From assembly GCA_017592775.1 (NCBI GenBank), contig JAGFNJ010000028.1, positions 1 to 64,000 of the forward strand: a stretch of DNA of 64,000 nt. The letters run 5' to 3'. Below are positions 31,096-41,971 of this stretch, in pieces. How positions within the stretch are numbered: the first letter of the stretch is position 1; each line of letters opens with the position of its first letter. This DNA is from Candidatus Accumulibacter conexus. Lineage in GTDB: Bacteria > Pseudomonadota > Gammaproteobacteria > Burkholderiales > Rhodocyclaceae. A program made the translations under genes and the position numbers. The notes beneath the pieces were generated by a model that ran no database searches, was not told the origin of the DNA, and saw nothing but the letters and a program-made list of their open reading frames with translations.

Positions 31096-32279
31096 GCGCA
31101 GACGCCTGCGACCAGGCACTGCTCGGCGGCCCGGCGCGCCGCCCGGTCGGCTGCCAGCACCTCGGCCAGCGAAGCGGGCTCACGTCCGGCCGGCAGGTGG
31201 TCCATGACTTCCTCGATCAGCCGCGGGATCGCGGTGAAACCGATACGGCCCGCGAGGAAGGCATCTACCGCCACCTCGTTCGCCGCGTTGAGGGTGGCCG
31301 ACGCCGTACCGCCTGCCCGCAGTGCGCGATACGCCAGCGCCAGGCAAGGACAGCGCGCGAAATCCGGGCGCTCGAAGTGCAGGCCGGCGATGGCGCAGAG
31401 ATCGAGCGGCGCGACGCCGGCGGCAATGCGCCGCGGATACGCCAGCGCGTGCGCGATCGGCGTCCGCATGTCCGGATTGCCGAGTTCGGCGATCACCGAG
31501 CCGTCGGCATACTGGACCAGCGAATGGACGATGCTCTGCGGATGGATGATGACCTGGATCCGCTCGGCCGGCAGATTGAACAGCCAGCGGGCCTCGATCA
31601 CTTCGAGCCCCTTGTTCATCATCGTCGCCGAATCGACGGAAATCTTCCGGCCCATGACCCAGTTCGGGTGCGAACAGGCTTCGTCCGGGCCGACGGAGTC
31701 GAGATCGGCCAGCGGACGGCCACGAAACGGCCCGCCCGATGCCGTCAGGCACAAACCGAGCACGCCGCTCGCCTGCGGATCACCCGCATAATCACCCGGC
31801 AGCGACTGGAAGATCGCATTGTGCTCGCTGTCGATCGGCAGCAGGGTGGCGCGGTTGTCGCGCACGGCACGCATGAAGACGGCGCCGGCCATCACCAGCG
31901 CCTCCTTGTTCGCCAGCAGGATCTTCTTGCCGGCGACTGCCGCCGCCAGCGTCGGCGGCAGCCCCGCAGCGCCGACGATCGCCGCCATGACGGCATCGAC
32001 CTCGGGTAGCTCTGCCATCCGCACCAGTGCCGCCGGCCCATGGCTGACGGCGGTGGCGCAGCCGGCAGCCCTGAGGCGCTCGGCCAGTTCGGCCGCCAGC
32101 GCTGCGTCGCCGACCACCGCGTGCTGCGGCCGAAACTCCAGGCATTGCTCGTAGAGGCGGTCGCTCTGCCGATGCGCACAGAGCGCCACCACCCGGTACA
32201 GATCGGGATGGCGCCGCACCACATCCAGCGTGTTGACGCCGATCGAACCGGTCGAGCCAAGGATCGTCAGCCGCTGCAT
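31092..32279 (-). CDS. dxr: Dxr, 1-deoxy-D-xylulose 5-phosphate reductoisomerase
   Basis: Makes MEP in the non-mevalonate isoprenoid pathway. The NADPH loop [15 protein letters not shown], the [12 protein letters not shown] motif, the metal-binding [14 protein letters not shown] and SCHPNWVMG-type segment ([18 protein letters not shown]) are all present. The start MQRLTIL gives 395 residues. Confidence 0.95.
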   Translation of the reverse strand: MQRLTILGSTGSIGVNTLDVVRRHPDLYRVVALCAHRQSDRLYEQCLEFRPQHAVVGDAALAAELAERLRAAGCATAVSHGPAALVRMAELPEVDAVMAAIVGAAGLPPTLAAAVAGKKILLANKEALVMAGAVFMRAVRDNRATLLPIDSEHNAIFQSLPGDYAGDPQASGVLGLCLTASGGPFRGRPLADLDSVGPDEACSHPNWVMGRKISVDSATMMNKGLEVIEARWLFNLPAERIQVIIHPQSIVHSLVQYADGSVIAELGNPDMRTPIAHALAYPRRIAAGVAPLDLCAIAGLHFERPDFARCPCLALAYRALRAGGTASATLNAANEVAVDAFLAGRIGFTAIPRLIEEVMDHLPAGREPASLAEVLAADRAARRAAEQCLVAGVCA

Positions 32280-32296
32280 GAAGGTGCCGCCGCCGC

Positions 32297-33133
32297 TCAA
32301 CCCTTGGTCACCAGCCAGACCAGCGCGACCAGCGGCATGGTCGAGGTGAGGCTGTCGATCCGGTCGAGCACGCCGCCGTGCCCGGGCAACAGGTTGCTGC
32401 TGTCCTTGAGGCCTGCCTGTCGCTTGAGCAGGGACTCGAACAGGTCGCCGACGACGCTGATCGCCGTCAACAGCAGCAGAACGGGCACCAGCAGCAGCAG
32501 GTTCCCGGCCAAAGCGACCGGCAGGCGCGACGACAACAGCAGACCATAGGCGAGCACCAGCACGCCACCGCCGACCGCTCCTTCCCAGGTCTTCCCGGGA
32601 CTGATTGCCGGCGCCAGCTTGTGCCTGCCGAAGCGGCGGCCGCTGAAGTAGGCGCCGATGTCCGCCAGCCAGACCACGGCCATGATCGCCAGGACCGCCA
32701 GCGGACCAGCCTGCCGCAACTGGACCAGCGCCAGCCAGAGCGGCAGCAGCAGGACGGCTCCGGTCGCCAGCGCCGGGATCGTCCGGGCAAGAGGCCAGCG
32801 CCGCTGCAGCCAGACCGGTGCCAGCAGCAACCAGAAGACCGCCGCCGGCAGGTAGAAGGAGACGCCGAGCCGCCACGCCGACTCGGCGAATCCCTCCGCC
32901 AGGCCGACCGCCGCCGGTTCGGCCATCGCCACCAAGAGGCAGACCGTCGCCAGAGCGATGCCGAGCGCGATCCTGGGCGCGCCCGCGAGCTGCATCAATG
33001 CCCCCCACTCCCAGGCCGCCAACGCGGCGACGGCGGTGACGAAAAGCAGCCAGCCGAGTGGGGGCAGATAAAACAGCGCCAGCAGGAAAGCCGCAAGCAG
33101 GACGACCGCAGTGAGCACCCGCGTCCTAAGCAT
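32297..33133 (-). CDS. cdsA: CdsA, phosphatidate cytidylyltransferase
   Basis: Integral membrane enzyme making CDP-diacylglycerol. The 278-residue protein has about seven membrane helices and the C-terminal CDP-alcohol signature [20 protein letters not shown] followed by [13 protein letters not shown]. The start MLRTRVL overlaps uppS by 8 bp. Confidence 0.95.
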   Translation of the reverse strand: MLRTRVLTAVVLLAAFLLALFYLPPLGWLLFVTAVAALAAWEWGALMQLAGAPRIALGIALATVCLLVAMAEPAAVGLAEGFAESAWRLGVSFYLPAAVFWLLLAPVWLQRRWPLARTIPALATGAVLLLPLWLALVQLRQAGPLAVLAIMAVVWLADIGAYFSGRRFGRHKLAPAISPGKTWEGAVGGGVLVLAYGLLLSSRLPVALAGNLLLLVPVLLLLTAISVVGDLFESLLKRQAGLKDSSNLLPGHGGVLDRIDSLTSTMPLVALVWLVTKG

Positions 33134-33920
33134 CGACTCGCGGACCCGTCGCCGGCGCCGATGCCGGCGGGGCACTCAGCAACTGCTCACTGGTGCGCCC
33201 GAAACGGCGCTCGCGCTGCCGATACCACGCCAGCGCGGCGTCGAAAGCGAGCGCGTCGAACTCCGGCCACAGCACCTCGGTGAAGTAGAGTTCGGAATAG
33301 GCCAGTTGCCAGAGCAGGAAGTTGCTGATCCGCTGCTCACCGCCGGTACGGATGAAGAGATCGGGTTCCGGCGCATAGCTCATCGCCAGGTGCGGCGTCA
33401 GGTCGGCCTCGTCCCAATCGCCCCTGCGTTCCGGGTTCGCCAGCAGCATGCGCCTGGTCGCCTGCAGGATGTCCCAGCGGCCGCCATAGTTGGCGGCGAT
33501 CGTCAGGACGAGGCGACTGTTGGCTGCCGTTCGTTGCTCGGAGGCGTCGATCAGCGCCTGCAGGTCGGGCTCGAAACGCGCCAGATCACCAATCACCCGC
33601 AGGCGCACGCCATTGCGATCAAGCTTCCTGACCTCTTCCTTGAGGACACGGACGAAGAGCTGCATCAGCAGCGAGACCTCGTCCTGCGGTCGGCGCCAGT
33701 TCTCCGAACTGAAGGCGAACAGGGTCAGGTACTCGATGCCACGTTCGAGGCAGCAGCGGACCATCGTCCGCACCGTCTGGACACCGCGGCGATGACCGGC
33801 GAAGCGCGGCAACAGGTGCTTCTTCGCCCAACGCCCATTGCCATCCATGATGATCGCCACATGCCTGGGAACGGCCAGTGCTGGCGGAACATCGCGCGTC
33901 GAGCTGGCAAAACGCTGCAT
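33126..33920 (-). CDS. uppS: UppS, undecaprenyl diphosphate synthase
   Basis: cis-Prenyltransferase that makes the C55 lipid carrier for cell wall. [19 protein letters not shown] holds the catalytic Asp, followed by [27 protein letters not shown] and [19 protein letters not shown]. The start MQRFASST gives 264 residues, 23 bp after frr. Confidence 0.95.
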   Translation of the reverse strand: MQRFASSTRDVPPALAVPRHVAIIMDGNGRWAKKHLLPRFAGHRRGVQTVRTMVRCCLERGIEYLTLFAFSSENWRRPQDEVSLLMQLFVRVLKEEVRKLDRNGVRLRVIGDLARFEPDLQALIDASEQRTAANSRLVLTIAANYGGRWDILQATRRMLLANPERRGDWDEADLTPHLAMSYAPEPDLFIRTGGEQRISNFLLWQLAYSELYFTEVLWPEFDALAFDAALAWYRQRERRFGRTSEQLLSAPPASAPATGPRVDA

Positions 33921-33943
33921 TCTGATCACCTCGTCGGCAGCGG

Positions 33944-34504
33944 TCAGATCGCCATCAGCTCGGTTTCCTTGTGGCTGAGCTGCTTGTCGATCTCCGCCAC
34001 GTAGCGGTCGGTGAGCTTCTGGATCTCGTCCTGGGCGCGGTGCTCGTCGTCCTCGGAACACTCCTTGTTCTTGAGCATTTCCTTCAGCGTCGCGATCGCG
34101 TCACGGCGGAGGTTGCGCACCGCCACCTTGGCTGCCTCGCCCTCGCCCTTGACCACCTTGATCAGGTCACGACGGCGTTCCTCGGTCAACGGCGGCATCG
34201 GCACGCGGATCAGATCCCCCTGTGCCGAAGGATTGAGACCAAGGTCGCAGTCCCGCACCGCCTTCTCTAGCTTGGCCAGCATGTTCTTCTCCCACGGCTG
34301 GACGCCGAGCGTCCGGGAGTCGATCAGGGTGACGTTGGCCACCGTGTTGATCGGCACCGAGGAGCCGTAATACTCGACATGCACATGGTCCAGCAGGCCG
34401 ACATGGGCACGCCCGGTACGCACCTTTGCCAGGTCCACCTTGAGTGTCTCGACCGTTCTCTGCATCTTGTGCTCAGCCGTTTTCTTGACTTCTGCTATCG
34501 CCAT
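33944..34504 (-). CDS. frr: Frr, ribosome recycling factor
   Basis: Splits post-termination ribosomes with EF-G. The 186-residue length is standard, with [38 protein letters not shown] and [20 protein letters not shown]. It is 12 bp after pyrH. Confidence 0.96.
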   Translation of the reverse strand: MAIAEVKKTAEHKMQRTVETLKVDLAKVRTGRAHVGLLDHVHVEYYGSSVPINTVANVTLIDSRTLGVQPWEKNMLAKLEKAVRDCDLGLNPSAQGDLIRVPMPPLTEERRRDLIKVVKGEGEAAKVAVRNLRRDAIATLKEMLKNKECSEDDEHRAQDEIQKLTDRYVAEIDKQLSHKETELMAI

Positions 34505-34516
34505 TTGCCACTCCCC

Positions 34517-35239
34517 TCAGCAATAGACCAGGGTGCCTTCGTTGTCGCCCATCGTGACCCGCTGCAGCGCCCCCGGATTGAATATCGAGAAGACGTTGAT
34601 CGGCAGCTTCTGGTCACGACAGAGAGCGAATGCCGTCGCATCCATCACCGCCAGATTGCGCGCGATCGCGTCATCGAAACTGATCCGGTCATAACGGACG
34701 GCATGCGGATCCTTCTTCGGGTCGGCCGAGTAGATGCCGTCCACCTTGGTCGCCTTGAGAACGATTTCGGCGCCGATCTCCGCCCCGCGCAGAGCCGCCG
34801 CGGTGTCGGTGGTGAAGAAGGGATTGCCCGTTCCACCGGAAAAGATCACCGTCCGCCCCTGCTCCAGATAGCGGATGGCCTTCGCCCGAATATACGGCTC
34901 GACCACCTGCTCGATGTTCAACGCCGACTGCACGCGCGACACCATCCCCGCCGAACGCATCGCATCGTGCAGTGCGAGACCGTTCATCACGGTCGCCAGC
35001 ATGCCCATGTAGTCGGCCTGCGCGCGGTCCATGCCGCGCGCCGCCGGCGCAACGCCGCGGAAGATGTTGCCGCCACCGATGACCACACCAACCTGCACGC
35101 CGAGGTCGACGATCGCCTTGATCTCCGACACGATGCCGGTGATGGTCTGCCGATTGATGCCATAGGCGTCGCCACCCATGAGCGCTTCGCCGGAGAGTTT
35201 GAGGAGAATGCGACGGTACCTCGGTGACTGGGCTGACAT
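34517..35239 (-). CDS. pyrH: PyrH, UMP kinase
   Basis: Phosphorylates UMP to UDP. The 240 residues show [25 protein letters not shown], the [18 protein letters not shown] segment and [16 protein letters not shown]. Lies between tsf and frr in the conserved order. Confidence 0.96.
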   Translation of the reverse strand: MSAQSPRYRRILLKLSGEALMGGDAYGINRQTITGIVSEIKAIVDLGVQVGVVIGGGNIFRGVAPAARGMDRAQADYMGMLATVMNGLALHDAMRSAGMVSRVQSALNIEQVVEPYIRAKAIRYLEQGRTVIFSGGTGNPFFTTDTAAALRGAEIGAEIVLKATKVDGIYSADPKKDPHAVRYDRISFDDAIARNLAVMDATAFALCRDQKLPINVFSIFNPGALQRVTMGDNEGTLVYC

Positions 35240-35266
35240 CGGCTTCTGGCTCCTGCGGTCAGGCTG

Positions 35267-36163
35267 CTACCTCTGGGCAGCAGCGGCGGCCTGCGCCGCC
35301 ACTTCGGCGGCAAAGTCGTTCGAACGCTTGGCGAGACCCTCGCCAACGACAAAAAGCGTGAAGCCGGCGATCGACGCCCCCTTGCTCTTCAGCAACTGGG
35401 CGATCGTCTGCTTGCCATCCTCGGCCTTGACGAAGACCTGCCCGAGCAGGGTCACCTCGTTCAGGAACTTCTGTACCGAGCCGTCGACGATCTTTTCGAT
35501 CATCGCCTCGGGCTTGTTCGCTTCGCGCGCCTTCTCCGCCGCAATCCGGCGTTCGCTGTCGATCAGTTCGGCGTCGATGCCCGAGGCATCAAGTGCCTTC
35601 GGCTTCGCAGCCGCGATGTGCATCGCCAGATCCTTGCCCAGTTGATCGTCGCCGCCGCTGTAATCGACGAGGACGCCGATCTTCGCCCCGCCATGGACGT
35701 AGGCACCAAGCCTGCCGCTGGCGGCGACGCGGACGAAACGACGGACCGACATGTTCTCGCCGATCTTGCCGACCAGCGCCGTACGCGTCGATTCGACGGT
35801 GCCGTCGCCCATCGGCAGCGACGAGAGGGTGGCGACGTCAGCCGGGTTCTCGCGCAGGACGAGGCCGGCACAGTCGCTCGCCAGGCGCAGGAACTCGTCG
35901 TTCTTGGCAACGAAGTCGGTCTCGCAGTTGATCTCGATGATGGCACCGAGCTTGCCATCCGGCGTCCGCTCGATCGCCACGACGCCCTCGGCAGTGATGC
36001 GGCTGGCTGCCTTGCTCGCCTTCGACCCGAGCTTGACGCGCAGGATCTCTTCCGCCTTGCCGATGTCGCCGCCGGCTTCGGTCAACGCCCTCTTGCACTC
36101 CATCATCGGCGCGTCGGTTCTCTCGCGCAACTCTTTCACCATGCTTGCGGTAATTTCCGCCAT
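35267..36163 (-). CDS. tsf: Tsf, elongation factor Ts
   Basis: Nucleotide exchange factor for EF-Tu. The 298-residue sequence has the N-terminal UBA-like part [33 protein letters not shown] and the dimerisation region near the C-terminus. The start MAEITASMV was chosen by homology. A 138-bp gap separates it from rpsB. Confidence 0.96.
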   Translation of the reverse strand: MAEITASMVKELRERTDAPMMECKRALTEAGGDIGKAEEILRVKLGSKASKAASRITAEGVVAIERTPDGKLGAIIEINCETDFVAKNDEFLRLASDCAGLVLRENPADVATLSSLPMGDGTVESTRTALVGKIGENMSVRRFVRVAASGRLGAYVHGGAKIGVLVDYSGGDDQLGKDLAMHIAAAKPKALDASGIDAELIDSERRIAAEKAREANKPEAMIEKIVDGSVQKFLNEVTLLGQVFVKAEDGKQTIAQLLKSKGASIAGFTLFVVGEGLAKRSNDFAAEVAAQAAAAAQR

Positions 36164-36301
36164 TTCATTCTCCACTTGCAGGCGCCGGCCGGCTGGCCGC
36201 AGCACCCGTCATCCAGTACAGTTGCAGCGCCCGCGGCGGTGCCGCCGGGGGCGCACCTGCCAGTCGGCAAGAACTGCCGCAGGCAGGGCCTTCGGGCAGG
36301 A

Positions 36302-37045
36302 TCAGTCGCCCGCCTCTTCCTCGAAGAACTCGTCGCCGGCGACGACATCGATCAGCTCCTCGACGAACTGACTGCGGCCTTCGAGGACGGCATCGGCAAC
36401 ACCGCGGGCATAGAGACGGATCGCGCGCGAAGAGTCGTCGTTGCCAGGGATGACGTAGTCCACGCCATCGGGCGAGTGGTTGGTATCCACAACCGCGACC
36501 ACCGGGATACCCAGCTTGACGGCCTCGGTGATGGCGATCTTGTGGTAACCGACGTCAATCACGAACAGCGCATCGGGCAGCGAGGCCATGTCCTTGATGC
36601 CGCCGATCGACTTGTGCATCTTGTCCAGCTCGCGCGTCAGCATCAGCGCCTCTTTCTTGCCGAGCCGGTCGAGCGAGCCGTCCTCGCACATCAACTCCAG
36701 TTCCTTCAGGCGCTTGAGCGATTGCTTGATGGTCTTGAAATTGGTCAGCATGCCGCCCAGCCAGCGCTGGTCGACATACGGGGACGCGCAGCGGGCCGCC
36801 TCTTCGGCCATGATCTCGCGCGCCTGGCGCTTGGTGCCGACGAAGAGGATCGTTCCCTTGTTGGCCGACAGCTTGCGCACGAAGCTCATCGCTTCGTTGT
36901 ACTTCGCCAGCGTCTGCTCGAGGTTGACGATGTGGATCTTGTTGCGGGCGCCGAAAATGTACGGCGCCATCTTGGGGTTCCAGAAGCGTGTCTGATGACC
37001 GAAGTGAACACCGGCCTCCAGCATCTGGCGCATCGTTGTAGACAT
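36302..37045 (-). CDS. rpsB: RpsB, 30S ribosomal protein S2
   Basis: Ribosomal protein of 247 residues. The start [48 protein letters not shown] and [20 protein letters not shown] are canonical. It is the first gene of the reverse-strand translation and envelope series. A sigma-70-like promoter is seen upstream. Confidence 0.96.
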   Translation of the reverse strand: MSTTMRQMLEAGVHFGHQTRFWNPKMAPYIFGARNKIHIVNLEQTLAKYNEAMSFVRKLSANKGTILFVGTKRQAREIMAEEAARCASPYVDQRWLGGMLTNFKTIKQSLKRLKELELMCEDGSLDRLGKKEALMLTRELDKMHKSIGGIKDMASLPDALFVIDVGYHKIAITEAVKLGIPVVAVVDTNHSPDGVDYVIPGNDDSSRAIRLYARGVADAVLEGRSQFVEELIDVVAGDEFFEEEAGD

Positions 37046-37233
37046 GGTTCCAGGCTTTCTCTATCAGGGTTGGACCACCATCCGCCCAGCTACAGCCTGC
37101 CCTGATCGACTTCGCGGCAGACACCCTTGAACAGGCGGATGTGCGTATTGGGGCGGGCCACCTCGGCCACCCCGGCGTACCGCGAACGGCACGCACTTCC
37201 TTCCTTGCCGGCACGGGCCAGCAAAGGCCGTGG

Positions 37234-37263
37234 ATGGTACCACCAAGACGAGGATGATTTCAA
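37234..37263 (-). promoter_or_regulatory. candidate sigma-70 promoter of rpsB-tsf
   Basis: On the reverse strand, TTGAAA and TACCAT are separated by 18 bp. The -35 matches five of six bases, the -10 four of six. It is about 190 bp above the rpsB start, leaving room for an untranslated leader such as the S2-regulated one known elsewhere. Confidence 0.35.
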
Positions 37264-37310
37264 TTCGGTCAGCGCAGCGGCAGCGGCTTTTTCTGCATTG
37301 CCGGCGACGA

Positions 37311-37329
37311 TTGCCCGTTGATCGGGCAA
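37311..37329. repeat. short perfect stem-loop between rpsB and map
   Basis: TTGCCCG and CGGGCAA flank a 5-base loop in the divergent intergenic region. It could be an operator or leader hairpin. No partner protein is indicated. Confidence 0.3.
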
Positions 37330-37393
37330 ATTGCCTAAGCAGGCCGCTTCCTTTATCCTTCGCTCCTCCCGATCCCGCCGCCGAGCGACAAGA

Positions 37394-38203
37394 ATGAGCG
37401 TCAGCCGCAAGACCCCGCAGGAAATAGCCAAGATGCGCGTCGCCGGCCGGCTCACGGCCGAAGTGCTCGACTACATCACGCCGCACGTGCGGGCGGGCAT
37501 CACCACCGCCGAACTGGACCGCCTCTGCCACGACTACATCGTCGGCGTGCAGGGTTGCATTCCCGCTCCGCTCAATTACGCACCACCTGGCTACCGGCCC
37601 TATCCCAATTCGATCTGTGCCTCGATCAACCATCAGGTCTGCCACGGAGTGCCGGGCGAGCGACCGCTGCGCAACGGCGACATCGTCAACCTCGACATCA
37701 CGGTGATCAGCGACGGCTATCACGGCGACAGCAGCCGCATGTTCCAGATCGGTGAAACCTCGCTGCAGGCCCGACGACTGTGCGCGGTGAGCTTCGAGTG
37801 CCTGTGGCTCGGCATCGTCCAGGTACGCGCCGGCGCACATCTCGGTGACATCGGCCATGCGATCCAGAAGCATGCGGAGCAGAGCGGTTACTCGGTGGTG
37901 CGCGAGTTCTGTGGCCACGGCATCGGCGCCAGGTTTCACGAAGAGCCGCAGGTCCTGCACTACGGCCGGCCGCACACCGGCATCACCCTGGAAGCCGGAA
38001 TGATCTTCACCATCGAGCCGATGATCAATGCCGGCAAGGCGGCCGTGAAAACCATGGCCGATGGCTGGACGATCGTCACCAAGGATCACAGCCTCTCCGC
38101 GCAGTGGGAGCATACCGTTCTCGTCACCGACAGCGGTTACGAGGTCCTCACCGTTTCTTCGGCCACGCCACCGCAGCCGGACTGGATCGGTCAGCCGGGA
38201 TGA
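37394..38203 (+). CDS. map: Map, methionine aminopeptidase type I
   Basis: Removes N-terminal Met from nascent proteins. The 269 residues carry metal ligands in VNLDITVISDGYHGDSSRMF, the catalytic FCGHGIGARFHEEPQVLHYG and GMIFTIEPMIN, and the closing QWEHTVLVTDSG. It faces away from rpsB and overlaps glnD by 4 bp. Confidence 0.96.
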   Translation: MSVSRKTPQEIAKMRVAGRLTAEVLDYITPHVRAGITTAELDRLCHDYIVGVQGCIPAPLNYAPPGYRPYPNSICASINHQVCHGVPGERPLRNGDIVNLDITVISDGYHGDSSRMFQIGETSLQARRLCAVSFECLWLGIVQVRAGAHLGDIGHAIQKHAEQSGYSVVREFCGHGIGARFHEEPQVLHYGRPHTGITLEAGMIFTIEPMINAGKAAVKTMADGWTIVTKDHSLSAQWEHTVLVTDSGYEVLTVSSATPPQPDWIGQPG

Positions 38204-40782
38204 TCGCTGCCGAGACCAGCCGCCAGTCTCTGGTCGAGCATTGCCGTTCACGGCTGCGTGAAGGCCAGGCCGAGCTGCGGCAGAGCTTTCTGGTCAAGGA
38301 AGATGCGCCGCACCTGTTGCGGGCGCGCTGTGCCCTGGTCGACGACGTGCTCGGCGAACTCTGGCAGGCGCTTGCCCTGCCGCCGACGCTGACACTGCTG
38401 GCCGTCGGCGGTTATGGCCGCGGAGAACTCTATCCCGCGTCCGACGTCGATATCCTGCTCCTGCTGCCGGCGACCCCGGACCCGGAGCTGACGAGCCAGG
38501 TCGAGTCTGCCGTCGCGCTGTTCTACGACATCGGCCTCGAGATCGCCCCCAGCGTGCGCACGGTCGCCGAGTGCGCACAGGCCGCCGCCGGCGACCTGAC
38601 GATCTGCACCGCCCTGCTCGAAGCCCGCCTGCTGAGCGGCGACGGCGGGCTGTTCACGGAAGTCTGCCGGCAGCTTCGCGCTGGGCTCGATGCGCAGAGC
38701 TTCTTCGACGCCAAGCGGATGGAACAGGAGGAGCGCCACCGCCGCTACCAGGACTCGCCCTACAATCTGGAACCCAACTGCAAGGAAGCTCCCGGCGGCC
38801 TGCGCGATCTGCAGACCATCCTCTGGATCACCCGCGCTGCCGGCTTCGGCGACTCCTGGGAGGATCTCGCACGGCACGGCTTCCTCACCCGCGATGAAGA
38901 AGAGCAGCTCCTGCGCAGCCTTGGCTTCCTGCAGCGTCTGCGCTGCCACCTGCACCTGCATGTCGGCAGGCGCGAGGACCGCCTGCTCTTCGACCATCAG
39001 ACCGCGCTCGCCGGCCGCATGGGTTTCGTGCCGACCGCAACCCGTCTGGCCAGCGAGCGGCTGATGCAGCAGTACTACCGCACGGCGAAGATGGTGACGC
39101 AGCTCAACACCATCCTGCTGCAGAACATCGGCGCCGCCATCTCGCCAGCGGCGGACCACGAACCGTCGCCGATCAATGAACGCTTCCGGAAAACGCACGA
39201 GTTGCTCGATGTCGTCGCCGACAATGTTTTCCAGAACAGGCCGGCGGCGCTGCTCGAAGCGTTCCTGCTGATGCAGCAGCATGCCGATCTGCAGGGAATG
39301 ACGGCACGCACGCTGCGCGCCCTGTGGCATGCGCGGACGCTGATCGATGACGAATTCCGCCACGACCCCGACAACCGCCACTGCTTCCTGGCCATCCTGC
39401 AGCAACCGCGCGGCGTGCTGCACGAACTGCGGCGGATGAACCAGTTCGGCCTGCTCGGTCGCTACCTGCCGAACTTCGGCAAGATCGTCGGCCAGATGCA
39501 GCACGACCTGTTCCACGTCTACACGGTTGACCAGCACACCCTGCACGTGCTGCGCAACCTGCGCCGATTCCTCTCCGACGAGTTCACCCACGAGTATCCG
39601 CTGTGCAGCGAGCTGATGAGTGATTTCCCGCGACAGTGGGTGCTCTATGTCGCCGCCCTGTTCCACGACATCGCCAAGGGGCGCGGTGGCGACCACTCCG
39701 AACTCGGTGCGGTCGATGCCGCCCAGTTCTGCGCCGCGCACGGCGTCGCCGCCGAAGACGGCGAACTGGTCGTCTGGCTGGTCCGGCATCACCTGCTGAT
39801 GTCGAGCGTCGCCCAGAAACAGGATATCGCCGACCCGGAAGTGGTCGGCACCTTCGCCGCGACGGTCGGCGACGAGAGAAAACTGGTTGCCCTCTATCTG
39901 TTCACCGTCGCCGACATTCGCGGCACCAGTCCGAAAGTGTGGAACACCTGGAAGGGCCAACTGCTCGAGCAGCTGTTCCGGAGTACCTGCCGGGCACTGC
40001 TCGGCGGTGGCCAGGCACCGGTCCGGCAAGGCCTGATCGAAGAGCGACAGCAACACGCCGTGCGGCTGCTGCGCTACTTCGCGCTGCCCGACTCGGTTCA
40101 CCAGCGGCTGTGGAAGCAGCTCGACGCAGTGTACTTCATGCGCCATTCGGCGGAAGAGATCGCCTGGCACACACGCGCCCTGTACTACCGGATCGGTCGC
40201 GAGGAGCCGCTGGTCAAGGCACGCCTGAATCCGCAGGGCGAGGGTCTCGAGGTACTGGTCTACACCCGCGACCAGCGCGATCTGTTTGCGCGCCTGGTCG
40301 GCTTCTTCAGTCGCTCCGGCTACACCATCGTCGACGCCAAGATCCACACCACGCGGCATGGCTACGCGCTGGACACCTTCATGCTGCTCGACCTCGGCGA
40401 CCGCGGCAGCGATCGCGACATGATCAGCTATGTCGAGCACGAACTCGGCGACCGCCTGCGCCGGCAAGGGCCGCCGGAAGGCCCGGGCAACGGGCGGCTG
40501 TCGCGCCAGGTGAGGCACTTCCCGGTGCAGCCGCTGGTGACCATCGAGGAAGACGAGAAAGGCGCGCATTACGTCCTTTCGGTCAGCGCGACCGATCGTC
40601 CCGGGCTGCTGTACACGATCGCCCTGACCCTGGCGGCGCATGGTGCCAACCTGCACACGGCGAAGATTTCCACCCTCGGCGAGCGCGTCGAGGACACTTT
40701 CCTGATCAGCGGCGGCGACCTCCGCGAGACGGCCAGCCGCATCAGGCTGGAAACCGAGCTGATCGAACGTCTGAAGCTCTGA
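38200..40782 (+). CDS. glnD: GlnD, PII uridylyltransferase/uridylyl-removing enzyme
   Basis: Nitrogen sensor that uridylylates PII when glutamine is low and removes UMP when it is high. The 860 residues have the nucleotidyltransferase motif VGGYGRGELYPASDVDILLL (about 68-87), a helical linker, the HD hydrolase domain (ALFHDIAKGRGGDHSELG near 490) and two C-terminal ACT domains (near 685 and 795) that bind glutamine. Though separate from the nif genes, it would feed the same regulatory chain (PII to NtrB/NifA). Confidence 0.96.
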   Translation: MIAAETSRQSLVEHCRSRLREGQAELRQSFLVKEDAPHLLRARCALVDDVLGELWQALALPPTLTLLAVGGYGRGELYPASDVDILLLLPATPDPELTSQVESAVALFYDIGLEIAPSVRTVAECAQAAAGDLTICTALLEARLLSGDGGLFTEVCRQLRAGLDAQSFFDAKRMEQEERHRRYQDSPYNLEPNCKEAPGGLRDLQTILWITRAAGFGDSWEDLARHGFLTRDEEEQLLRSLGFLQRLRCHLHLHVGRREDRLLFDHQTALAGRMGFVPTATRLASERLMQQYYRTAKMVTQLNTILLQNIGAAISPAADHEPSPINERFRKTHELLDVVADNVFQNRPAALLEAFLLMQQHADLQGMTARTLRALWHARTLIDDEFRHDPDNRHCFLAILQQPRGVLHELRRMNQFGLLGRYLPNFGKIVGQMQHDLFHVYTVDQHTLHVLRNLRRFLSDEFTHEYPLCSELMSDFPRQWVLYVAALFHDIAKGRGGDHSELGAVDAAQFCAAHGVAAEDGELVVWLVRHHLLMSSVAQKQDIADPEVVGTFAATVGDERKLVALYLFTVADIRGTSPKVWNTWKGQLLEQLFRSTCRALLGGGQAPVRQGLIEERQQHAVRLLRYFALPDSVHQRLWKQLDAVYFMRHSAEEIAWHTRALYYRIGREEPLVKARLNPQGEGLEVLVYTRDQRDLFARLVGFFSRSGYTIVDAKIHTTRHGYALDTFMLLDLGDRGSDRDMISYVEHELGDRLRRQGPPEGPGNGRLSRQVRHFPVQPLVTIEEDEKGAHYVLSVSATDRPGLLYTIALTLAAHGANLHTAKISTLGERVEDTFLISGGDLRETASRIRLETELIERLKL

Positions 40783-41293
40783 GGCAGGGCGCGTCGCTGG
40801 TCGGTGCGCTGTCAGTGAGTCCAGGGCGCGGCCCCTTTGCGACCTCTGCCTGCCGTTCGCCGACCCGCCTGTCCGGGATTTTCTGTCGCTCGTGGCGCCC
40901 ATCCTCGCCTGCTCACGCTAGTCTGTTCACCAGCTCGGCGAGCGCGCGTGCAGGCGCCGCGCGAAGCGGCAACCGCCTGCCCGCAGTGCCGGGCAGCGAA
41001 GGAAGCACGGCTGCAGGTGTCGGTTTTTTTTACACTTCCTGCCACCAGAACGGGCCACGGCCGATTCAGGATATGCTACGACAATGATTTACTGCAAGAT
41101 TGTCTCGTCCCAAAAGCCGTGGCACATAACTTGCTTGAATCGGAGAAGAAAGGCAGAGGGTCACCGGCGGCGACGCCCGAGTGGCCGTCATTGCGGGCTT
41201 TCCCGGCGAAGCGTGATGTAGTGGGCAAACATCTGTGAGCCGGAACGTCTAAAATGAGTTTGCTCACGCCGAAATCGACACCAAGGAAAGCAC
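40783..41293. other. intergenic region ahead of the HPr-rel-A cassette
   Basis: About 510 bases with no convincing gene. It contains an eight-T run near 41024-41031 without a clear stem before it, and a TGT-N11-ACA arrangement around that run. The sigma-54 promoter of the next cassette is in its right part. Confidence 0.5.
41120..41134 (+). promoter_or_regulatory. sigma-54 -24/-12 promoter of the HPr-rel-A cassette
   Basis: TGGCACATAACTTGC is a perfect match to TGGCAC-N5-TTGC. Predicted transcription begins about 150 bases before the first gene. In PEP-CTERM organisms the sigma-54 activator PrsR controls exopolysaccharide and sorting genes, so PrsR rather than NifA is the likelier activator. 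That is inference. Confidence 0.75.
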
Positions 41294-41674
41294 ATGTCAG
41301 AGACCTCAAACGAGAGAACCGAGCAGCGGCGCAAGCTGCTCAAGAAGGCCGCGGCCGTGCCGGCGATCTTCGTTCTGCCATCCACCGGCAGGGCCGTGGC
41401 GAGCAGCAGTCTGCACGCCTGCGTGGAGAAGGGCCTGATAGCGAACAACAACAACCCGATTCCGCCGATCCTGCCCAAGGACCAGACGGACCAGTGGGTG
41501 CGGCAGTACCAGACAGGCATTGACCAGGGAGCGGACACCACGGTCTCAGGCAACGTCCTGCAGTACGACTACACCACCGGCACCGTACCAAGGCCGGTGG
41601 CGCACGCGTCGTGCTGGAACTCGATCAATCCGACCGGACCACAGGCGGATCCGAATACCAACCTGATCCCGTAA
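41294..41674 (+). CDS. small exported-looking protein heading the HPr-rel-A cassette
   Basis: A 126-residue protein of unknown function. The N-terminus is basic with RRKLLKKAAAVPAIFVLPS, resembling a twin-arginine or simple export signal but with a short hydrophobic core. The mature part has only two cysteines (SSLHACVEKG and ASCWNSINPTG) and is rich in Asn, Gln and Pro. It is the first gene after a sigma-54 promoter and precedes a PqqD-like gene. PqqD-like proteins commonly present peptides to modifying enzymes, so this may be the cassette's substrate. That role is inferred from order only. Confidence 0.7.
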   Translation: MSETSNERTEQRRKLLKKAAAVPAIFVLPSTGRAVASSSLHACVEKGLIANNNNPIPPILPKDQTDQWVRQYQTGIDQGADTTVSGNVLQYDYTTGTVPRPVAHASCWNSINPTGPQADPNTNLIP

Positions 41675-41719
41675 TCGGCCACGCGCGGCAAGCCCCGGAC
41701 CGCGTACGCCCGCAGCCTG

Positions 41720-41971
41720 ATGCAACCCCTTTTTCGCCGGCTCGGCGAAGGTGCAGTCGCTTTTGATCAGAGGAACTGGCAGACGCACATTCTCACCCCG
41801 GCTGCCGCGGTCATCTTCGAGGCACTGGGCGAGATCGGCGACGGCGAACAGCCACTGCCCCTGAACCGGGCGCTGCGCTTCCTGCGCGACGAACTCGAAG
41901 TCGACACCGACACCCCGGAAATCCGCCAGGTGTTGCGTTCTCTGCAGGAGATGGGCATGCTTGGCGGATGA
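41720..41971 (+). CDS. PqqD-like peptide chaperone of the HPr-rel-A type
   Basis: An 83-residue PqqD-superfamily protein. ILTPAAAVIFEALGEIGDGE and the C-terminal EIRQVLRSLQEMGMLG fit the small winged-helix fold that binds leader peptides in RiPP-like systems. It overlaps the HprK-related gene by 4 bp. The name reflects the family found together with HprK-related kinase A. Confidence 0.78.
   Translation: MQPLFRRLGEGAVAFDQRNWQTHILTPAAAVIFEALGEIGDGEQPLPLNRALRFLRDELEVDTDTPEIRQVLRSLQEMGMLGG

Noticed and set aside
38248-40902. An 884-residue reverse frame opposite glnD
   Set aside because: The forward frame is unmistakably GlnD with all domains. The reverse is a GC-driven shadow.
41000-41031. Eight-T run as a rho-independent terminator after glnD
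   Set aside because: No convincing GC-rich stem precedes it, and it is more than 200 bp from the glnD stop.
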